Positions 30,012-40,902 of a stretch of 64,000 nt of DNA are shown one piece after another. The notes beneath the pieces are model-generated. The model ran no database searches, had not been told where the DNA came from, and saw only the letters and a list, made by a program, of their open reading frames with translations. This DNA is from Rhodoplanes sp963712435 (GTDB lineage: Bacteria; Pseudomonadota; Alphaproteobacteria; Rhizobiales; Xanthobacteraceae): positions 1-64,000 of the forward strand of contig CAVQIB010000013.1 in NCBI GenBank assembly GCA_963712435.1, given 5' to 3'. The first letter of the stretch is position 1; every line of letters starts with the position of its first letter. The translations under genes and the position numbers were made by a program.

Positions 30012-32692
30012 GTGGCGCTCGACGTCTATCGCCGCAAGCGCAAGTTCGACCTCACTCCGGAGCCGCGCGGAAAGCGTGTCCGCGTGAAGGGCGACAGCTT
30101 TGTCGTGCAGAAGCATGCGGCGCGCCGGCTGCATTACGACTTCCGCCTGGAGCTCGACGGCGTCCTGAAGAGCTGGGCGGTGACGAAGGGGCCGAGCCTC
30201 GTCCCGGGAGAAAAGCGGCTCGCCGTCCACACCGAGGACCATCCGCTCGATTATGGCGGGTTCGAAGGCACGATCCCGAAGGGCCAATATGGCGGCGGCA
30301 CGGTGATGCTGTGGGACCGCGGCCGCTGGATTCCGGAGGGGGACCCCCATGCCGCCTACAAGAATGGGCGCCTGACCTTCACGCTCGAAGGCGAGAAGTT
30401 GAAGGGCCGGTGGCATCTCGTGCGGATGCGCGCCCGCGAGGGCGAAAAGCACGACAACTGGCTGTTGATCAAGGGCGAGGACGCGGAGGCTCGGAACAGC
30501 GCCGATCCCGATATCCTCGACGAGGACACGCTGTCGGTCGCGACCCGGCGATCGCTCGAGGAGATCGCGCAGGGAAAGGCGCCGAAGGTCCGCTCCAAAG
30601 TGAAGGCCGCCGCGGTGTGGAACTCGGTCGCGCGCAGCGAGCCCGCGCCGCCGCCCCCCGATCCCCCGCCTCGTCCGAAGCCGGCCGCGCCCGCTTCCGC
30701 GCCCGATCCGCGCCCGCCGCGCGGGTCGCCCGCCCGGCGCGCGGCAAGCGACAGCGCCAGGACATGGGCGCACGGAAGGCGGCCGGTTCGGCGGCGCTGC
30801 CCGACTTCGTTCCGCCGGAACTCGCCGAACTCGCGGCCGCGCCGCCCGAGGGGCCGAACTTCATCCACGAGATCAAGTTCGACGGCTACCGCATGCAGGC
30901 GCGGCTCGAGCGCGGAACGGTCACGCTGAAAACCCGCAACGGCCTCGACTGGACGGCGCGTTTCCGCCCCGTCGCCGCGGCGGTCGCCGGCCTGTCCGCC
31001 GCGACGGCGCTGATCGATGGCGAGATCGTCGTCGAAGACGAAAACGGCGTGGCCGACTTTTCGGCTTTGCAGGCCGCCCTCAAGGAGGGCCGCACCGGCG
31101 CCTTCGTCTATTACGTGTTCGATCTTCTCCATCTCGACGGGCGCGACCTCGCCGGCGAGCCGCTGACCGAGCGCAAGGCGCGCCTTGCGGCGCTGCTCGC
31201 CGCCGGCCGCGGCGGTTCCGTCCTGCGCATGAGCGAGCACCTGAGCGAGCGCGGAACGGTCGTGTTCGAGCACGCCTGCCGCATGGGCCTCGAAGGCATC
31301 GTCTCGAAGCGGATCGACGCGCCCTACCGCTCGGGCCGCACGCGCGACTGGCTGAAGAGCAAGTGTTCGGCGCGGCAGGAATTCGTCGTCGGCGGCTTCA
31401 CGCTGGCGACGGCATCGCGGCGGGCGATCGGCGCGCTGGCGGTCGGCGTCTTCGATGGCGGGAAGCTGCGCTATGCCGGGCGGATCGGCACGGGCTACAC
31501 GCAGGAGATCGCCGAGGATCTGTGGAAGCGGCTCGACCCGCTGCGGATCGAGCGCTCGCCCTTCGCAAGCCTGCCGGCGGACGAGCGCCGGCGCAATGTG
31601 GTCTGGGTCAGGCCGGAACTCGTGATCGAGGCCGATCTGCGCGGCTGGACGGGCGGCGGGCTCGTGCGCCACGCCGCTTTCAAGGGCGTGCGCGAGGACA
31701 AGGCGCCGGCCGAGGTCGTGCGCGAAACCCCGGCGGTCACGGCCGCCGCGGCCGCAGCCTCAGGGCGGCGCGCGAAGGACCCGCCCGCCCCAGCGGCAAA
31801 GCGACGGCAAGGCCCGGCCGTCCCCGGCTCGGCGAATCCCACCGGGCCGAACGTCAAGTTCACCAATCCCGACCGCGTCTACTGGCCCGATATCGGCCTC
31901 ACCAAGCAGGCGCTCGCCGACTACTACCGGGCGATCTGGGAGTGGATCGCGCCGCATGTCGTGCGCCGGCCGCTCGCGCTGCTGCGCTGCCCGAGCGGGG
32001 TCGGATCGGAGTGCTTCGTGCAGAAACATGCGCATGCGACCTTCGACCGCCGCCGCATCCTCGCGGTCGACGACGACGGCGAGGAGATCATCGCGATCGA
32101 CAATCTGGAGGGCTTGCTCGCTTTGGTGCAGGCGGGCGTGCTCGAAGTGCATGTCTGGGGCTCGACCATCGATCATATCGACCGCTGCGACCGCATCGTG
32201 TTCGACCTCGATCCGGGGCCCGGCGTCGCCTGGACCGAGGTGATCGCCGGCGCGCGCGAGGTGCGCGACCGCCTGACCGCGCTCGGCCTCGTGAGCTTCG
32301 TGAAGACCTCGGGCGGCAAAGGTCTGCACATCGTCGCGCCGATTGATGGCGCCGACTGGACCACCACCAAGGAATTCACCAGGCAGATCGCGCTCGCGAT
32401 GTCGCGCGACGCGCCGACCAAGTACCTCGCCAAGATGACCAAGAGCGCCCGCCAGGGCCGCATCTTCATCGACTATCTGCGCAACGGACGCGGTGCGACC
32501 GCGATCGCCGCCTACTCGCCGCGCGCGCGCCCCGGCGCGGCGGTGTCGACCCCGATCGACTGGTCCGAGCTGAACGAAAAACTCACGCCCGACCGCTATA
32601 CCGTGCTCAACCTGCCCGCCCGCCTCGCGCGCCTGAAGACCGATCCCTGGGCGGAGATGGGCCAAGTACGCCAGCAATTGCCGGGGGTTTAA
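30012..32692 (+). CDS. ligD: ATP-dependent DNA ligase D, PE-Lig-Pol (one frameshift)
   Basis: About 893 residues in the order phosphoesterase, ligase, polymerase. The PE domain holds VVQKHAARRLHYDFRLELDG and HPLDYGGFEGTIPKGQYGGG. The ligase nucleotidyl-Lys is in HEIKFDGYRMQARLE, with LIDGEIVVEDENG and GLEGIVSKRIDAPYRSG. The polymerase/primase part holds NPDRVYWPDIGLTKQ, VFDLDPGPGVAW and VKTSGGKGLHIVAPIDG. The frame moves back by one base in the Pro-rich linker (about 30,660-30,760, which has runs of C), as if one base were lost. A genuine split into two genes is less likely. The start is GTG 30012. Confidence 0.9.
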
Positions 32693-32696
32693 GCCC

Positions 32697-32727
32697 ACTC
32701 TTCCTCCCCGTTTTCACGGGGGAGAGT
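32697..32727. terminator. Hairpin between convergent ligD and pirin genes
   Basis: ACTCTTCCTCCCCG, loop TTTTCA, CGGGGGAGAGT forms an imperfect stem in the short gap between the stops of two convergent genes. It resembles the CCTCCCCCG repeat family at 41.1 and 44.5 kb and may serve as a two-way terminator. There is no U-tract. Confidence 0.5.
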
Positions 32728-32745
32728 ACGAATCCGATCGCGCGG

Positions 32746-33660
32746 TCACTCCGGCAGCGGGGTGAATTCGGCGTCGCCCGGCACGGCGTCGAAGCGCCCC
32801 GCCTTCCAGTCGGCCTTGGCGGCCTCGATGCGGTCGCGGCGCGAGGACACGAAGTTCCACCAGATATGGCGCGGCCCGTCCATCGCCGCCCCGCCGACGA
32901 TTGCGAGCCGCGCGGGCGTCACGGCGGTCAGCGTGACGCGGTCGCCCGGGCGGAACGCCAGTAGCCGGCCGGCGGCGAAGCGGTCCCCCAGAATGTCGAT
33001 CTCGCCGGCCACGACATAGATCGCGCGCTCCTCGGCCTCCGCGTCGAGCGGGAGGCGCGCGCCCGCCTCGAGCGCGACATCGGCGAAGATCGTGTGCGAG
33101 AGCGTCGCAAGCGGCGACGTGCGGCCGTAGAGCGAGCCCGCGATGATCCGGATCGTCTTGCCTTCGCCGGCCTCGACGGGAAGCTCGGCCGCGTCGTGGT
33201 GAATGAATGCGGGCGCGGTCTCTTCCAGCGCGGCCGGCAGGGCGACCCAGCACTGCAGCCCGTGCAGCGCTTCGCCTTTGTGCCGGCGATCGGGCGCGGT
33301 GCGCTCCGAATGGGCGATGCCGCGGCCTGCCGTCATCCAGTTGACCTCGCCCGGCCGGATGGCGACGGCGCTGCCGAGGCTGTCGCGATGCATGATCTCG
33401 CCGGCGAACAGGAACGTCACGGTGGCGAGCCCGATATGCGGATGCGGGCGCACGTCGAGCCCTTGCCCGCTGCGGAACTCGACCGGGCCCATCTCGTCGA
33501 GAAAGATGAAGGGTCCGACCATGCGGCGCTGCGAGGAGGGCAGGGCGCGCCGCACCTGAAAGCCGCCGAGGTCGCTCGTGCGCGGCACGATCACTTGCGC
33601 GATCGCATCGCAGGCGCGCCGGTCGCCGGCGGCGGGGTCCGGTGCGGGAAAGAAGCTCAT
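32746..33660 (-). CDS. Pirin family protein
   Basis: About 304 residues of a two-domain cupin. Metal ligands are visible in DVRPHPHIGLATVTFLFAGE and RGIAHSERT, matching the three His and one Glu of pirin/quercetinase-like proteins. The FIFLDEMGPVEF and RDSLGSAVAIRPGEVNWMTA segments are also diagnostic. The function may be redox or quercetin oxidation, but is not known here. ATG 33660 has GGAGG immediately upstream. xseB lies 34 bp upstream on the same strand and may be co-transcribed. Confidence 0.9.
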   Translation of the reverse strand: MSFFPAPDPAAGDRRACDAIAQVIVPRTSDLGGFQVRRALPSSQRRMVGPFIFLDEMGPVEFRSGQGLDVRPHPHIGLATVTFLFAGEIMHRDSLGSAVAIRPGEVNWMTAGRGIAHSERTAPDRRHKGEALHGLQCWVALPAALEETAPAFIHHDAAELPVEAGEGKTIRIIAGSLYGRTSPLATLSHTIFADVALEAGARLPLDAEAEERAIYVVAGEIDILGDRFAAGRLLAFRPGDRVTLTAVTPARLAIVGGAAMDGPRHIWWNFVSSRRDRIEAAKADWKAGRFDAVPGDAEFTPLPE

Positions 33661-33694
33661 GCTCGCCTCCAAACGGCGGCTCGCGCAGTCCGCC

Positions 33695-33946
33695 TCAGCC
33701 GATGTCGAGCGGCTCGGTCCCCTTCGGCTTGCCGCCGGCGTCGAGCGTGATCTTTTCGACGCGGGCTTCCGCCTGCCGCAGCAAGTCCTCGCAGCGCCGC
33801 TTGAGGGCCTCGCCGCGCTCGTAGATCGCGACCGATTCCTCGAGCGGAACCTTGCCTTCCTCGAGACGCTTCACGATCGATTCGAGTTCCTCGATCGCCT
33901 TCTCGAAACTGAGCGCGCCGACATTATCCGTTTTTGCTTCAGTCAT
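33695..33946 (-). CDS. xseB: Exodeoxyribonuclease VII small subunit
   Basis: An 83-residue helical protein, SFEKAIEELESIVKRLEEGK followed by VPLEESVAIYERGEALKRRC, the hallmark of XseB. With XseA it degrades single-stranded DNA. XseA is not in the window. The start is ATG 33946; a longer frame upstream runs into a palindromic repeat and is rejected. Confidence 0.92.
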   Translation of the reverse strand: MTEAKTDNVGALSFEKAIEELESIVKRLEEGKVPLEESVAIYERGEALKRRCEDLLRQAEARVEKITLDAGGKPKGTEPLDIG

Positions 33947-33963
33947 CGTCCTGAACACGAGCG

Positions 33964-34010
33964 GAGTTATAGGTTTACCTCTCCCGGTTGGGAGAGGTCG
34001 ACCTGACTCG
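33964..34010. repeat. Palindromic repeat, CCTCTCCC family
   Basis: A single hairpin CCTCTCCCGG-TT-GGGAGAGG followed by a short GTCGACCTGACTCGATCAGGAC stretch, upstream of xseB. It is a shortened relative of the other copies in the window. Confidence 0.5.
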
Positions 34011-34100
34011 ATCAGGACAGCCGAAGTCAAGCCGAACGATGACAGCCCTTGTCCAAAAGTCGGTTTGAGGCGACCGCGAGACACCGACCGGCGGCTTGGC

Positions 34101-35498
34101 TTACATCGTCTGGGATGCGGTCGCCGGGCGATGGTCGCGCGGCTCGGCGTGGCCGATCACGCGGTTGACCGCCGGGAATCGCCGCCGCAGGTCGCTCTCG
34201 AGCTCGTCCACCTCCTGGTGCACGTCCCGGACGGTGCGCGACGGGTCGACCGTGCAGTGGAACACGACGACCTCTCCCTCCGGCGTCTCGCGCACCCGCA
34301 CATCGTGGACATTGCGGAGAATCGGATGATCGCCGGCAAGCTGGGCGAGCGCGGCGCGCAATTCGGCGATGCGGGTCGCGGCGGCGTCGCGGCCGCGCAG
34401 GCGCCGCGCCTGCAGCGGCTCGATATGCGTCTCCACTTCGACCTCGGGGCCGAGTTCGGCGGCGACCGCCTCTTCCAGACCGGTGGCGATCTCGTGCGCC
34501 CGCCCGAGCGGCAGCGAGCCGTCGACTTCCACGTCGACGGCGACCGCGAGTCGCTGGCCGATCGCGTGCACCGTCAGATGGTGCACCGCAACGCCGCGAT
34601 TGCGGGCGATCACCATGATGCGGTCCTGCACCGTCTCGTCATCGAGGGCGACCGGGGTGGTGGTGACGGTCACGTCCGCCTCGCCGAGGGCGCTTGCGAC
34701 CGCATCCTGCAGCTTCTGCTTGAGGGCGGCGAGGCGATCGAGCGGCATTGTGCGCGGCACCGCGATCGCCGCTTCGACGAAATTGCGATGCCCGACCGTG
34801 CGGACGCGCAGCCGCTCGAGCCGCACGACGCCGGGAACCGCGAGCATGATGTCCCTCACCGTCTCCGGCACGCCTTGCGGGGCTGTGTCCATCAGGGCTT
34901 CGATAGTGCGCCGGCCCAAGCGCACGCCGAGCCAGGCGATGATCGCGGCGACCGCGAGCGCCGCCGCCGAATCGCCCCAGGAGTAGCCGGCGCCGGCGAG
35001 CGCGAGCCCGATGATCACCGCGACCGACCCGTAGAGATCGGAGGCGAAGTGCAGGGAGTCCGCTTCGAGCGCCGCGCTCTTGGTCTCGCGCGCGGTTTTC
35101 CGCAGCACATGCGCGCGCCAGCCGTTCACCACCATTTCGACGCCGAGCACCGCAAAGGGGACAAAGGAAAAGGTCGGCGGCGCGCCGCCCTGCACCAGCC
35201 GCTGCACCGCCTCGACCGTGACGCCGCCGGCGAGCAGGAACAGCAGCGCGGTCGCCGCGAGCGCGGCGATGCTTTCCACCTTGCCGTGGCCGTAATGATG
35301 CTCCTCGTCGGGGGGACGATCGGAGATGCGCACCGCATACCAGGTGATGAGCGTCGCGCCGAGATCGATCAGGCTGTGCAGCGCGTCCGAAATCAGGGCG
35401 AGACTGCCGATCGCCACGCCGACCACGAATTTCGCGGCCGCAAGCGATCCGCTCGCGAGGGCGGAAATCGCGGCGACTTTCTCTTTCTTGCTCGGCAT
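34101..35498 (-). CDS. Cation diffusion facilitator metal transporter
   Basis: A 465-residue CDF protein. About six membrane segments start with FVVGVAIGSLALISDALHSL, carrying the metal-site His-Ser-Asp pattern, and a second site is in ADSLHFASDLYGSVAVIIGL. A His-rich loop HHYGHGKVES lies between TM2 and TM3. The cytoplasmic part is unusually long, with a repeated domain (VRTVGHRNFVEAAIAVPRTM and later VHHLTVHAIGQRLAVAVDVE), about 150 residues more than simple CDFs. Zn, Fe or Mn export is likely; the metal cannot be decided. It is divergent from the molybdenum hydroxylase operon. Confidence 0.88.
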   Translation of the reverse strand: MPSKKEKVAAISALASGSLAAAKFVVGVAIGSLALISDALHSLIDLGATLITWYAVRISDRPPDEEHHYGHGKVESIAALAATALLFLLAGGVTVEAVQRLVQGGAPPTFSFVPFAVLGVEMVVNGWRAHVLRKTARETKSAALEADSLHFASDLYGSVAVIIGLALAGAGYSWGDSAAALAVAAIIAWLGVRLGRRTIEALMDTAPQGVPETVRDIMLAVPGVVRLERLRVRTVGHRNFVEAAIAVPRTMPLDRLAALKQKLQDAVASALGEADVTVTTTPVALDDETVQDRIMVIARNRGVAVHHLTVHAIGQRLAVAVDVEVDGSLPLGRAHEIATGLEEAVAAELGPEVEVETHIEPLQARRLRGRDAAATRIAELRAALAQLAGDHPILRNVHDVRVRETPEGEVVVFHCTVDPSRTVRDVHQEVDELESDLRRRFPAVNRVIGHAEPRDHRPATASQTM

Positions 35499-35808
35499 GA
35501 ATCGGCGTCGCTCGTGAGAGGCCCGGAAACCATCCCCGGGCGGGGGCGGTCGTCGCTCCGCCCCAGCTAATCAGGATTGACGCCGGTTTTCCACCGCGCG
35601 CTCCTGTGACCATCCGCCCTCGGCCGCGCCGGCCCCAACCGTGCTTGCGCGAACGATGAGCATTGCTGGAATGATGCGCTGCCGCACGCGGCGTCGAATG
35701 ATCGTTTTATGAGCGATCGACATTCGCCCGCCGCCCTTGATCGAGGTCGGTCAAATTTGTTAGTATACTAACGATAAGATCGCCCGGGCGACCCGAGAGT
35801 GGACTGTC
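35499..35808. other. Divergent promoter region of the hydroxylase operon
   Basis: These 310 bases hold no gene. The last 60 are notably AT-rich compared with the surroundings and contain a perfect 14-bp palindrome (annotated separately). Promoters for the CDF gene and for the plus-strand operon must lie here. Confidence 0.55.
35759..35772. promoter_or_regulatory. Candidate operator GTTAGTATACTAAC
   Basis: A perfect 14-bp palindrome 37 bp before the first gene of the hydroxylase operon. Size and symmetry fit a MarR-type dimer. A copy with two changes lies at 50,234-50,247 between enamidase and the carboxyltransferase. A MarR gene sits between the two sites at 48,330. The regulator assignment is an inference. 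Confidence 0.6.
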
Positions 35809-36654
35809 ATGTTCCTCCAGCCGAGGACCTTGCAGGAGGCCGTGGAGCTCTTCGCGGCTCATGGCGGGATGCTGGTCGCGGGCGGCACCGACGTATTTCC
35901 GGCGCAGGGCGAGCGCCCGCCGCCGGAAACGGTCATCGACCTGTCCCGCGTCGCCGATCTCAAGGGAATCAGCCTTGCCGGAGATCATGTGCGGATCGCG
36001 GGCGGCGTGACCTGGTCGGAGCTCATCGCGGCGGACCTGCCGCGCGCATTCGACGGATTGAAGGCGGCCGCGCGCGAGGTCGGCTCGATCCAGATTCAGA
36101 ACCGCGGAACGATCGCCGGCAATCTGTGCAATGCGTCGCCCGCGGCCGACGGCGTTCCGCCGCTCTTGGCGCTCGACGCCGCGGTTGAATTGACGGGCGG
36201 CGCTGGCGTCCGGCGGATCGAACTCGTCGATTTCATCCTCGGCAATCGCCGGACCGCATTGCAGCGCGGCGAAATCCTGTCGGCGGTGCTGGTTCCCCGC
36301 GCGCTCGACGACGCCGGCTCGGCCTTTCTCAAGCTGGGCGCGCGTCGCTATCTCGTGATCTCCATCGTCATGGTGGCGGCGGCCATTGCCCGGCGGCCCG
36401 ACGGAACGGTGCGGGCCGCACGCGTCGCGGTGGGCGCCGCCTCGGCGGTCGCGCGTCGCCTGCCTGCGCTCGAGGAGCGGCTGATCGGCGCGTCCGCGGC
36501 GACCCGTCTGTCCTCGCTGATTGGCGCGGACGACCTTGCGGGACTTGCGCCGATTGACGATGTTCGCGGCAGCGCCGCGTATCGCGTGGAGGCGGCGCGC
36601 GAACTCGTGGGTCGCGCGGTCGACCTTGCGGCGGGAGCCATCGTCGATGCTTGA
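35809..36654 (+). CDS. Molybdenum hydroxylase FAD-binding subunit (xanthine dehydrogenase family)
   Basis: A 281-residue CoxM/NdhF-like subunit that passes electrons from the 2Fe-2S centres to FAD. The FAD-binding motif is MLVAGGTDVFPAQGERPP, followed by REVGSIQIQNRGTIAGNLCN and ASPAADGVPPLLALDAAVEL. These are the two classic motifs of the family. Its last eight bases overlap the next gene, which carries the iron-sulfur and molybdenum domains. In the context of 6-hydroxynicotinate reductase and enamidase genes downstream, a nicotinate dehydrogenase role is proposed, not proved. Confidence 0.85.
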   Translation: MFLQPRTLQEAVELFAAHGGMLVAGGTDVFPAQGERPPPETVIDLSRVADLKGISLAGDHVRIAGGVTWSELIAADLPRAFDGLKAAAREVGSIQIQNRGTIAGNLCNASPAADGVPPLLALDAAVELTGGAGVRRIELVDFILGNRRTALQRGEILSAVLVPRALDDAGSAFLKLGARRYLVISIVMVAAAIARRPDGTVRAARVAVGAASAVARRLPALEERLIGASAATRLSSLIGADDLAGLAPIDDVRGSAAYRVEAARELVGRAVDLAAGAIVDA

Positions 36655-39407
36655 CGCACGGACGGGCACGAGTTTCGAGGTGAACGGCAGGCCGGTGCGC
36701 GCGTTTGCGCCGCCGTTCCGGCGGCTCTCCGACGTGCTGCGCGACGAACTCGGCCTGCAGGGCACGAAGGTCGGGTGCAATGCGGGCGACTGCGGCGCCT
36801 GCACGATCCTCCTCGACCGCCGCCCGGTTTGCGCCTGTCTTGTCGCGCTCGGCCAGGTTGCGGGCCGTTCGGTCACGACCGTCGAGGGCCTGGAGGCGGC
36901 GACGATCAGCGGCCGGCGGCTGAAGGAATCGTTCCTCGCGCATGGCGCCGCCCAATGCGGCGTCTGCACGCCGGGAATGCTGGTCGCCGCCGCGGCCCTG
37001 CTCGACGCGCATCCTGATCCCGTCGAAAGCGACGTGCTGGACGCGATCGGCGGCGTGCTCTGCCGGTGTACCGGATATCGCAAGATCGTCGACGCCATCC
37101 TGGACGCCGCCAACCCGCCGCGCATGGTCGTCCCGCCGGTTGCGGGCAAGGCCGTCGGCGCCCGCGTTCCCCGCCTCGACGGCATGCGCAAGATCGACGG
37201 CGCCGATCTGTTCGGCGCGGACGGCCATCCCGCGGAGGCGCTCGTTGCGCGGTCGATCCGTTCGCCTTTCCACCGCGCCGGATTTCGGCTCGGCGATGTC
37301 GCGGCATGGACGGCGGCGCATCCCGGGATCGCGCGTGTCTTCACCGCAGCCGACGTGCCGGGCAGGAACGCGTTCGGCGTGATCCCGGCCTGCGCCGACC
37401 AGCCGGTTTTTGCGGTGGAGGAAACGCGCTTCAAGGGCGAGGCGGTCGCGCTCGTGGTCGGGGAGGCCGAGGCGATGGCCGCGCTCGACCTCGCCGCGTT
37501 TCCGGTGAGCTGGGACGAGCGGCCGGCGCTCAAGACGATGGACGCCGCGCTCGCCGCCGATGCTCCGCTCCTGCACGCCGACCGCGCCGGCAATGTGCTC
37601 ACGCGCGGGCGGGTCGTGCGCGGCGATGTGGACGCGGCCCTGGCGAACGCCGACGTGGTCGCCGAGGGATCTTTCGATACCGGCTTCGTCGAACATGCCT
37701 CGATCGAGCCGGAGGCGGGCTGCGCCGTCCGCGTCGGCGACCGGATCGAGATCGCCGCCTGCACGCAGTCCCCCTACATGGACCGCGACGATGTCGCAGC
37801 GATCCTCGGCATTGCGCCGGAAGCGGTGCGCATCGTGCCGACCGCGGTCGGCGGCGGTTTCGGCGCCAAGCTCGATCTCTCGGTCCAGCCGTTCATCGCC
37901 GTCGCCGCCTGGCATCTGCGTCGCCCGGTTCGCATGGTCTACAGCCGGCCGGAGTCGATGATGGCGACGACCAAGCGGCATCCGGCGCGCATCACGGCGC
38001 GCGCGGGCGCGACCCGCGACGGCAAGCTCGTGGCGCTCGATTTCTCCGCCGACTTCAATACCGGGGCTTACGCGTCGTGGGGACCGACCGTCGCGAACCG
38101 CGTGCCGGTGCATGCGTCGGGGCCCTATTTCGTGCCGAATTATCGGGCTTGCACGCGCGCGGTGCACACCCACCTCGTGCCGGCGGGGGCGTTCCGCGGC
38201 TTCGGCGTTCCGCAGGCGAGCATCGCGGTCGAGCAGCTCTATGACGAACTCGCGGACAGGCTCGCCATCGATCGGCTCGCATTCCGCATCGACAACGCGC
38301 TCGCCGCCGACCAGCCGACCGTGACCGGCCAGGTGCTCGGCGCCGGCGTCGGCATTCGCGCCTGCCTGGAAGCGCTGCGGCCGCATTGGGCGCGCGCCCG
38401 CGCCGCGACCGCAGAGTTCAACGCGAGCGCCCCCGCCAATCGCCGCCGCGGCGCTGGGGTCGCGGGCATGTGGTACGGATGCGGCAACACCTCGCTCCCC
38501 AACCCCTCGACCATTCTCATCGGCGTAACGCGGGACGGCCGCCTGTCGCTGCACCAGGGCGCGGTCGATATCGGCCAGGGATCGAATACGGTCGTCACGC
38601 AGATCATCGCCGATGCGCTCGGCGCCCCGCTGTCCGCGTTCGATCTCGTCTCGGCGGACACCGACATCAGCCCGGACAGCGGCAAGACCTCCGCCTCGCG
38701 GCAGACCTTCGTCACCGGAAAGGCGGCGCAGCTCGCGGGCGAACGCCTGCGCGCCGAGATTCTGCGGCTTGCCAATGCGGGTCCCGCCGCCGCCATCGAC
38801 TTTGCGCCGGGCTGCATCAGGGTCGCCGAGCGCGAGACGGTGCGCGCGATCGACCTTGCGACGCTTCCCGCCGATGCGCGCGGCTACGTGTTCTCCGCCG
38901 AGGCGACCTTCGATCCGCCCACGAGCCCGCTCGATGCGGACGGCCAGGGCAATCCGTACGCCGTCTACGGGTTCGGCGCGCATATGGCCGAGGTCGAGGT
39001 CGATCTTGCGCTCGGGACCGTCCGGGTGGTGAAGATCACCGCCGCGCACGATGTCGGGCGCGCGATCAATCCGACGCTGGTGGAAGGTCAGATCGAGGGC
39101 GGCGCAGCGCAGGGCCTTGGGCTCGCCCTGATGGAGGAATTCCATCCCGGGCGCACCGAGAACCTGCACGATTATCTCATCCCCACGGCCGGCGACATGC
39201 CGCCGGTCGAGTCGATCCTGATCGAGGACGCCTCGCCCGGTCGGTCCGTTCGGAGCAAAGGGCGTCGGCGAGCAGGCCCTGATCCCGACGGCGCCGGCGA
39301 TCCTCAATGCGATCTTCGACGCGACCGGCGTGCGCATCCGCCGCGTGCCCGCCACGCCCGATCGCGTGCGCGCGGCGCTGGCGGAATCCAGGAATTCGCG
39401 AGGTTGA
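36647..39407 (+). CDS. Molybdenum hydroxylase, fused 2Fe-2S and molybdopterin subunit (one frameshift)
   Basis: About 919 residues. Residues 1-160 form a 2Fe-2S ferredoxin-like domain with both Cys sets (GCNAGDCGACTILLD, CGVCTPGMLVAA, CRCTGYRKIV). The rest is the large molybdenum subunit (GRVVRGDVDAALANADVV, VGGGFGAKLDLSVQPF, GAFRGFGVPQASIAVEQLYD, HQGAVDIGQGSNTVV, AHDVGRAINPTLVEGQIEGG). One extra G near 39,240 breaks the frame; the true end is GPFGAKGVGEQALIPTAPAI and on to TGA 39405-39407. The small and large subunits, often separate genes, are fused here. Likely substrate is nicotinate or a similar heteroaromatic acid, by context only. Confidence 0.85.
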
Positions 39408-39412
39408 TGCGC

Positions 39413-40902
39413 ATGTCCGAGGCCGTTCAATCCCCCAAGGCCGGCGACAAGATCCGCTGCGACGCCTGTCCGGTGCTCTGCTACATCAAGGACGGCCAGA
39501 CCGGGGCCTGCGACCGCTATGCGAATGACGGCGGCAAGCTGACAAGGCTCGATCCGCACATCCTTCTGAACCGCACGCTCAGCCAGGGCGGCAGCGTCGT
39601 GCCTTTCGCCGCCGGCAAGGAATGGGACGGCAATATCCTGCTCGGTTCCGACACCTTCGTCACCGCGATCGGCGCCGGCACCACCTATCCCGATTACAAG
39701 CCGGCCCCGTTCATCGTGTCGGCGGAGGTCGAGGGCGTCGACATGGTGACGGTCGTCACCGAAGGCATTTTCAGTTATTGCGGCGTGAAGGTGAAGATCG
39801 ACACCGACCGCCATCTCGGCCGCGAATGCGCGCCCGTGCGCGCATGCGGGCGAACCGGTCGGGCACGTCACGACCGCCGAATACGGCTCGCAGATGCTGT
39901 CGATCGGCGGCGTCTCTCATCTGACCGGCGGCAGCAAGAGCGAAGGCCGCGTGACCTGCGAGACGCTGCTCGAACTGTGCAACGCCCAGCCGGTCGAGCT
40001 CTCGATCGACGGCGGCGCGACCGTCGTCGTGCAGGCGGGGCAGCCGCCGGTCGTCAACGGCGCCAAGGAAGAGCGCATGCGGGTCGGCTGCGGCTCGGCG
40101 ACGATCGGCATGTTCGCCAAGCAATGGTTCGGCAAGGTCGACGAGGTCGTCGTCGTCGACGATCACATCACCGGCGTGCTGTCGGAGCACCAGGCCGGCA
40201 AGTTCCTCGGCGTGACGCGACACCGGCATCAAGATCAAGGGACGGCGCTCCACGCCCGGGCGCTACTTCAAGGTGGCGGAGCCGGGCACCGGCTGGGGCG
40301 GCACCAATATTTCCGATCCGCTCGCGATCCTCGAATCCGTTCGACAAGGCCGACGCCTGGCCGGGCCTGCGCCTGCTGATGGTGAGCACGACGGGCGAGC
40401 ATTACGCGCTATTTCGAACTCGACGAGGCGCTGCGACCGGTCGAGCGCGCGCTGCCGCGCTGCGCTCAGCGAGTCGGTCGAGCGCATCAAGGAGAATTGC
40501 GAGCCGGCGCTGTCGACCGTGCTGTTCATGGCCGGGGCCGGCGGCTCGCTGCGCGCCGGCGTCACCGAGAACCCGGTGCGGCTGACGCGCTCGGTCAAGG
40601 ATGCGCTGACCTGCGTCACCTGCGGCGGCGCGCCGGTCTATGTCTGGCCGGGCGGCGGCATCACCTTCATGGTCGACGTCACCCGCATGCCCGACAATGC
40701 GTTCGGCTATGTGCCGACGCCGGCGCTGGTCGCGCCGATCGAGTTCACGCTGCAAGCTCGCCGACTATGCCGCGCTCGGCGGCCATATGGAGCGAGGTGC
40801 GGCCGCTCGCATCGCTCGCCGACGACGGCCATCAGCGAGATGGCCCCGCGGCCGGACAATCCGTGGCCGTTCGTGTGTCCCGCCTGGAGGTCGCGGCGAT
40901 GA
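39413..40902 (+). CDS. 6-hydroxynicotinate reductase homologue (frame-broken)
   Basis: About 493 residues. The N-terminus has CDACPVLCYIKDGQTGACDR, a Cys set fit for a 4Fe-4S cluster, then ILLNRTLSQGGSVVPFA, SDTFVTAIGAGTTYPDYKPA and MVTVVTEGIFSYCGVKVKID. I recognise this as the family annotated 6-hydroxynicotinate reductase, which reduces 6-hydroxynicotinate to tetrahydro-6-oxonicotinate in Eubacterium barkeri. Eight one-base insertions between about 39,845 and 40,830 can be placed; removing them leaves exactly 494 codons. The end DNPWPFVCPAWRSRR overlaps the next start. ATG 39407, two codons earlier, overlaps the hydroxylase stop and is an alternative. Confidence 0.75.

Noticed and set aside
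31363..32346. Separate plus-strand gene inside ligD
   Set aside because: It is out of frame with the LigD ligase and polymerase motifs and has only Arg/Gly-rich sequence.
36368..39871. Minus-strand frame of more than 1,100 codons opposite the molybdenum hydroxylase
   Set aside because: It is antisense to a gene with clear motifs, has Arg/Asp/Gly-rich unstructured composition and no family signature; stop-free antisense frames are common at this GC content.
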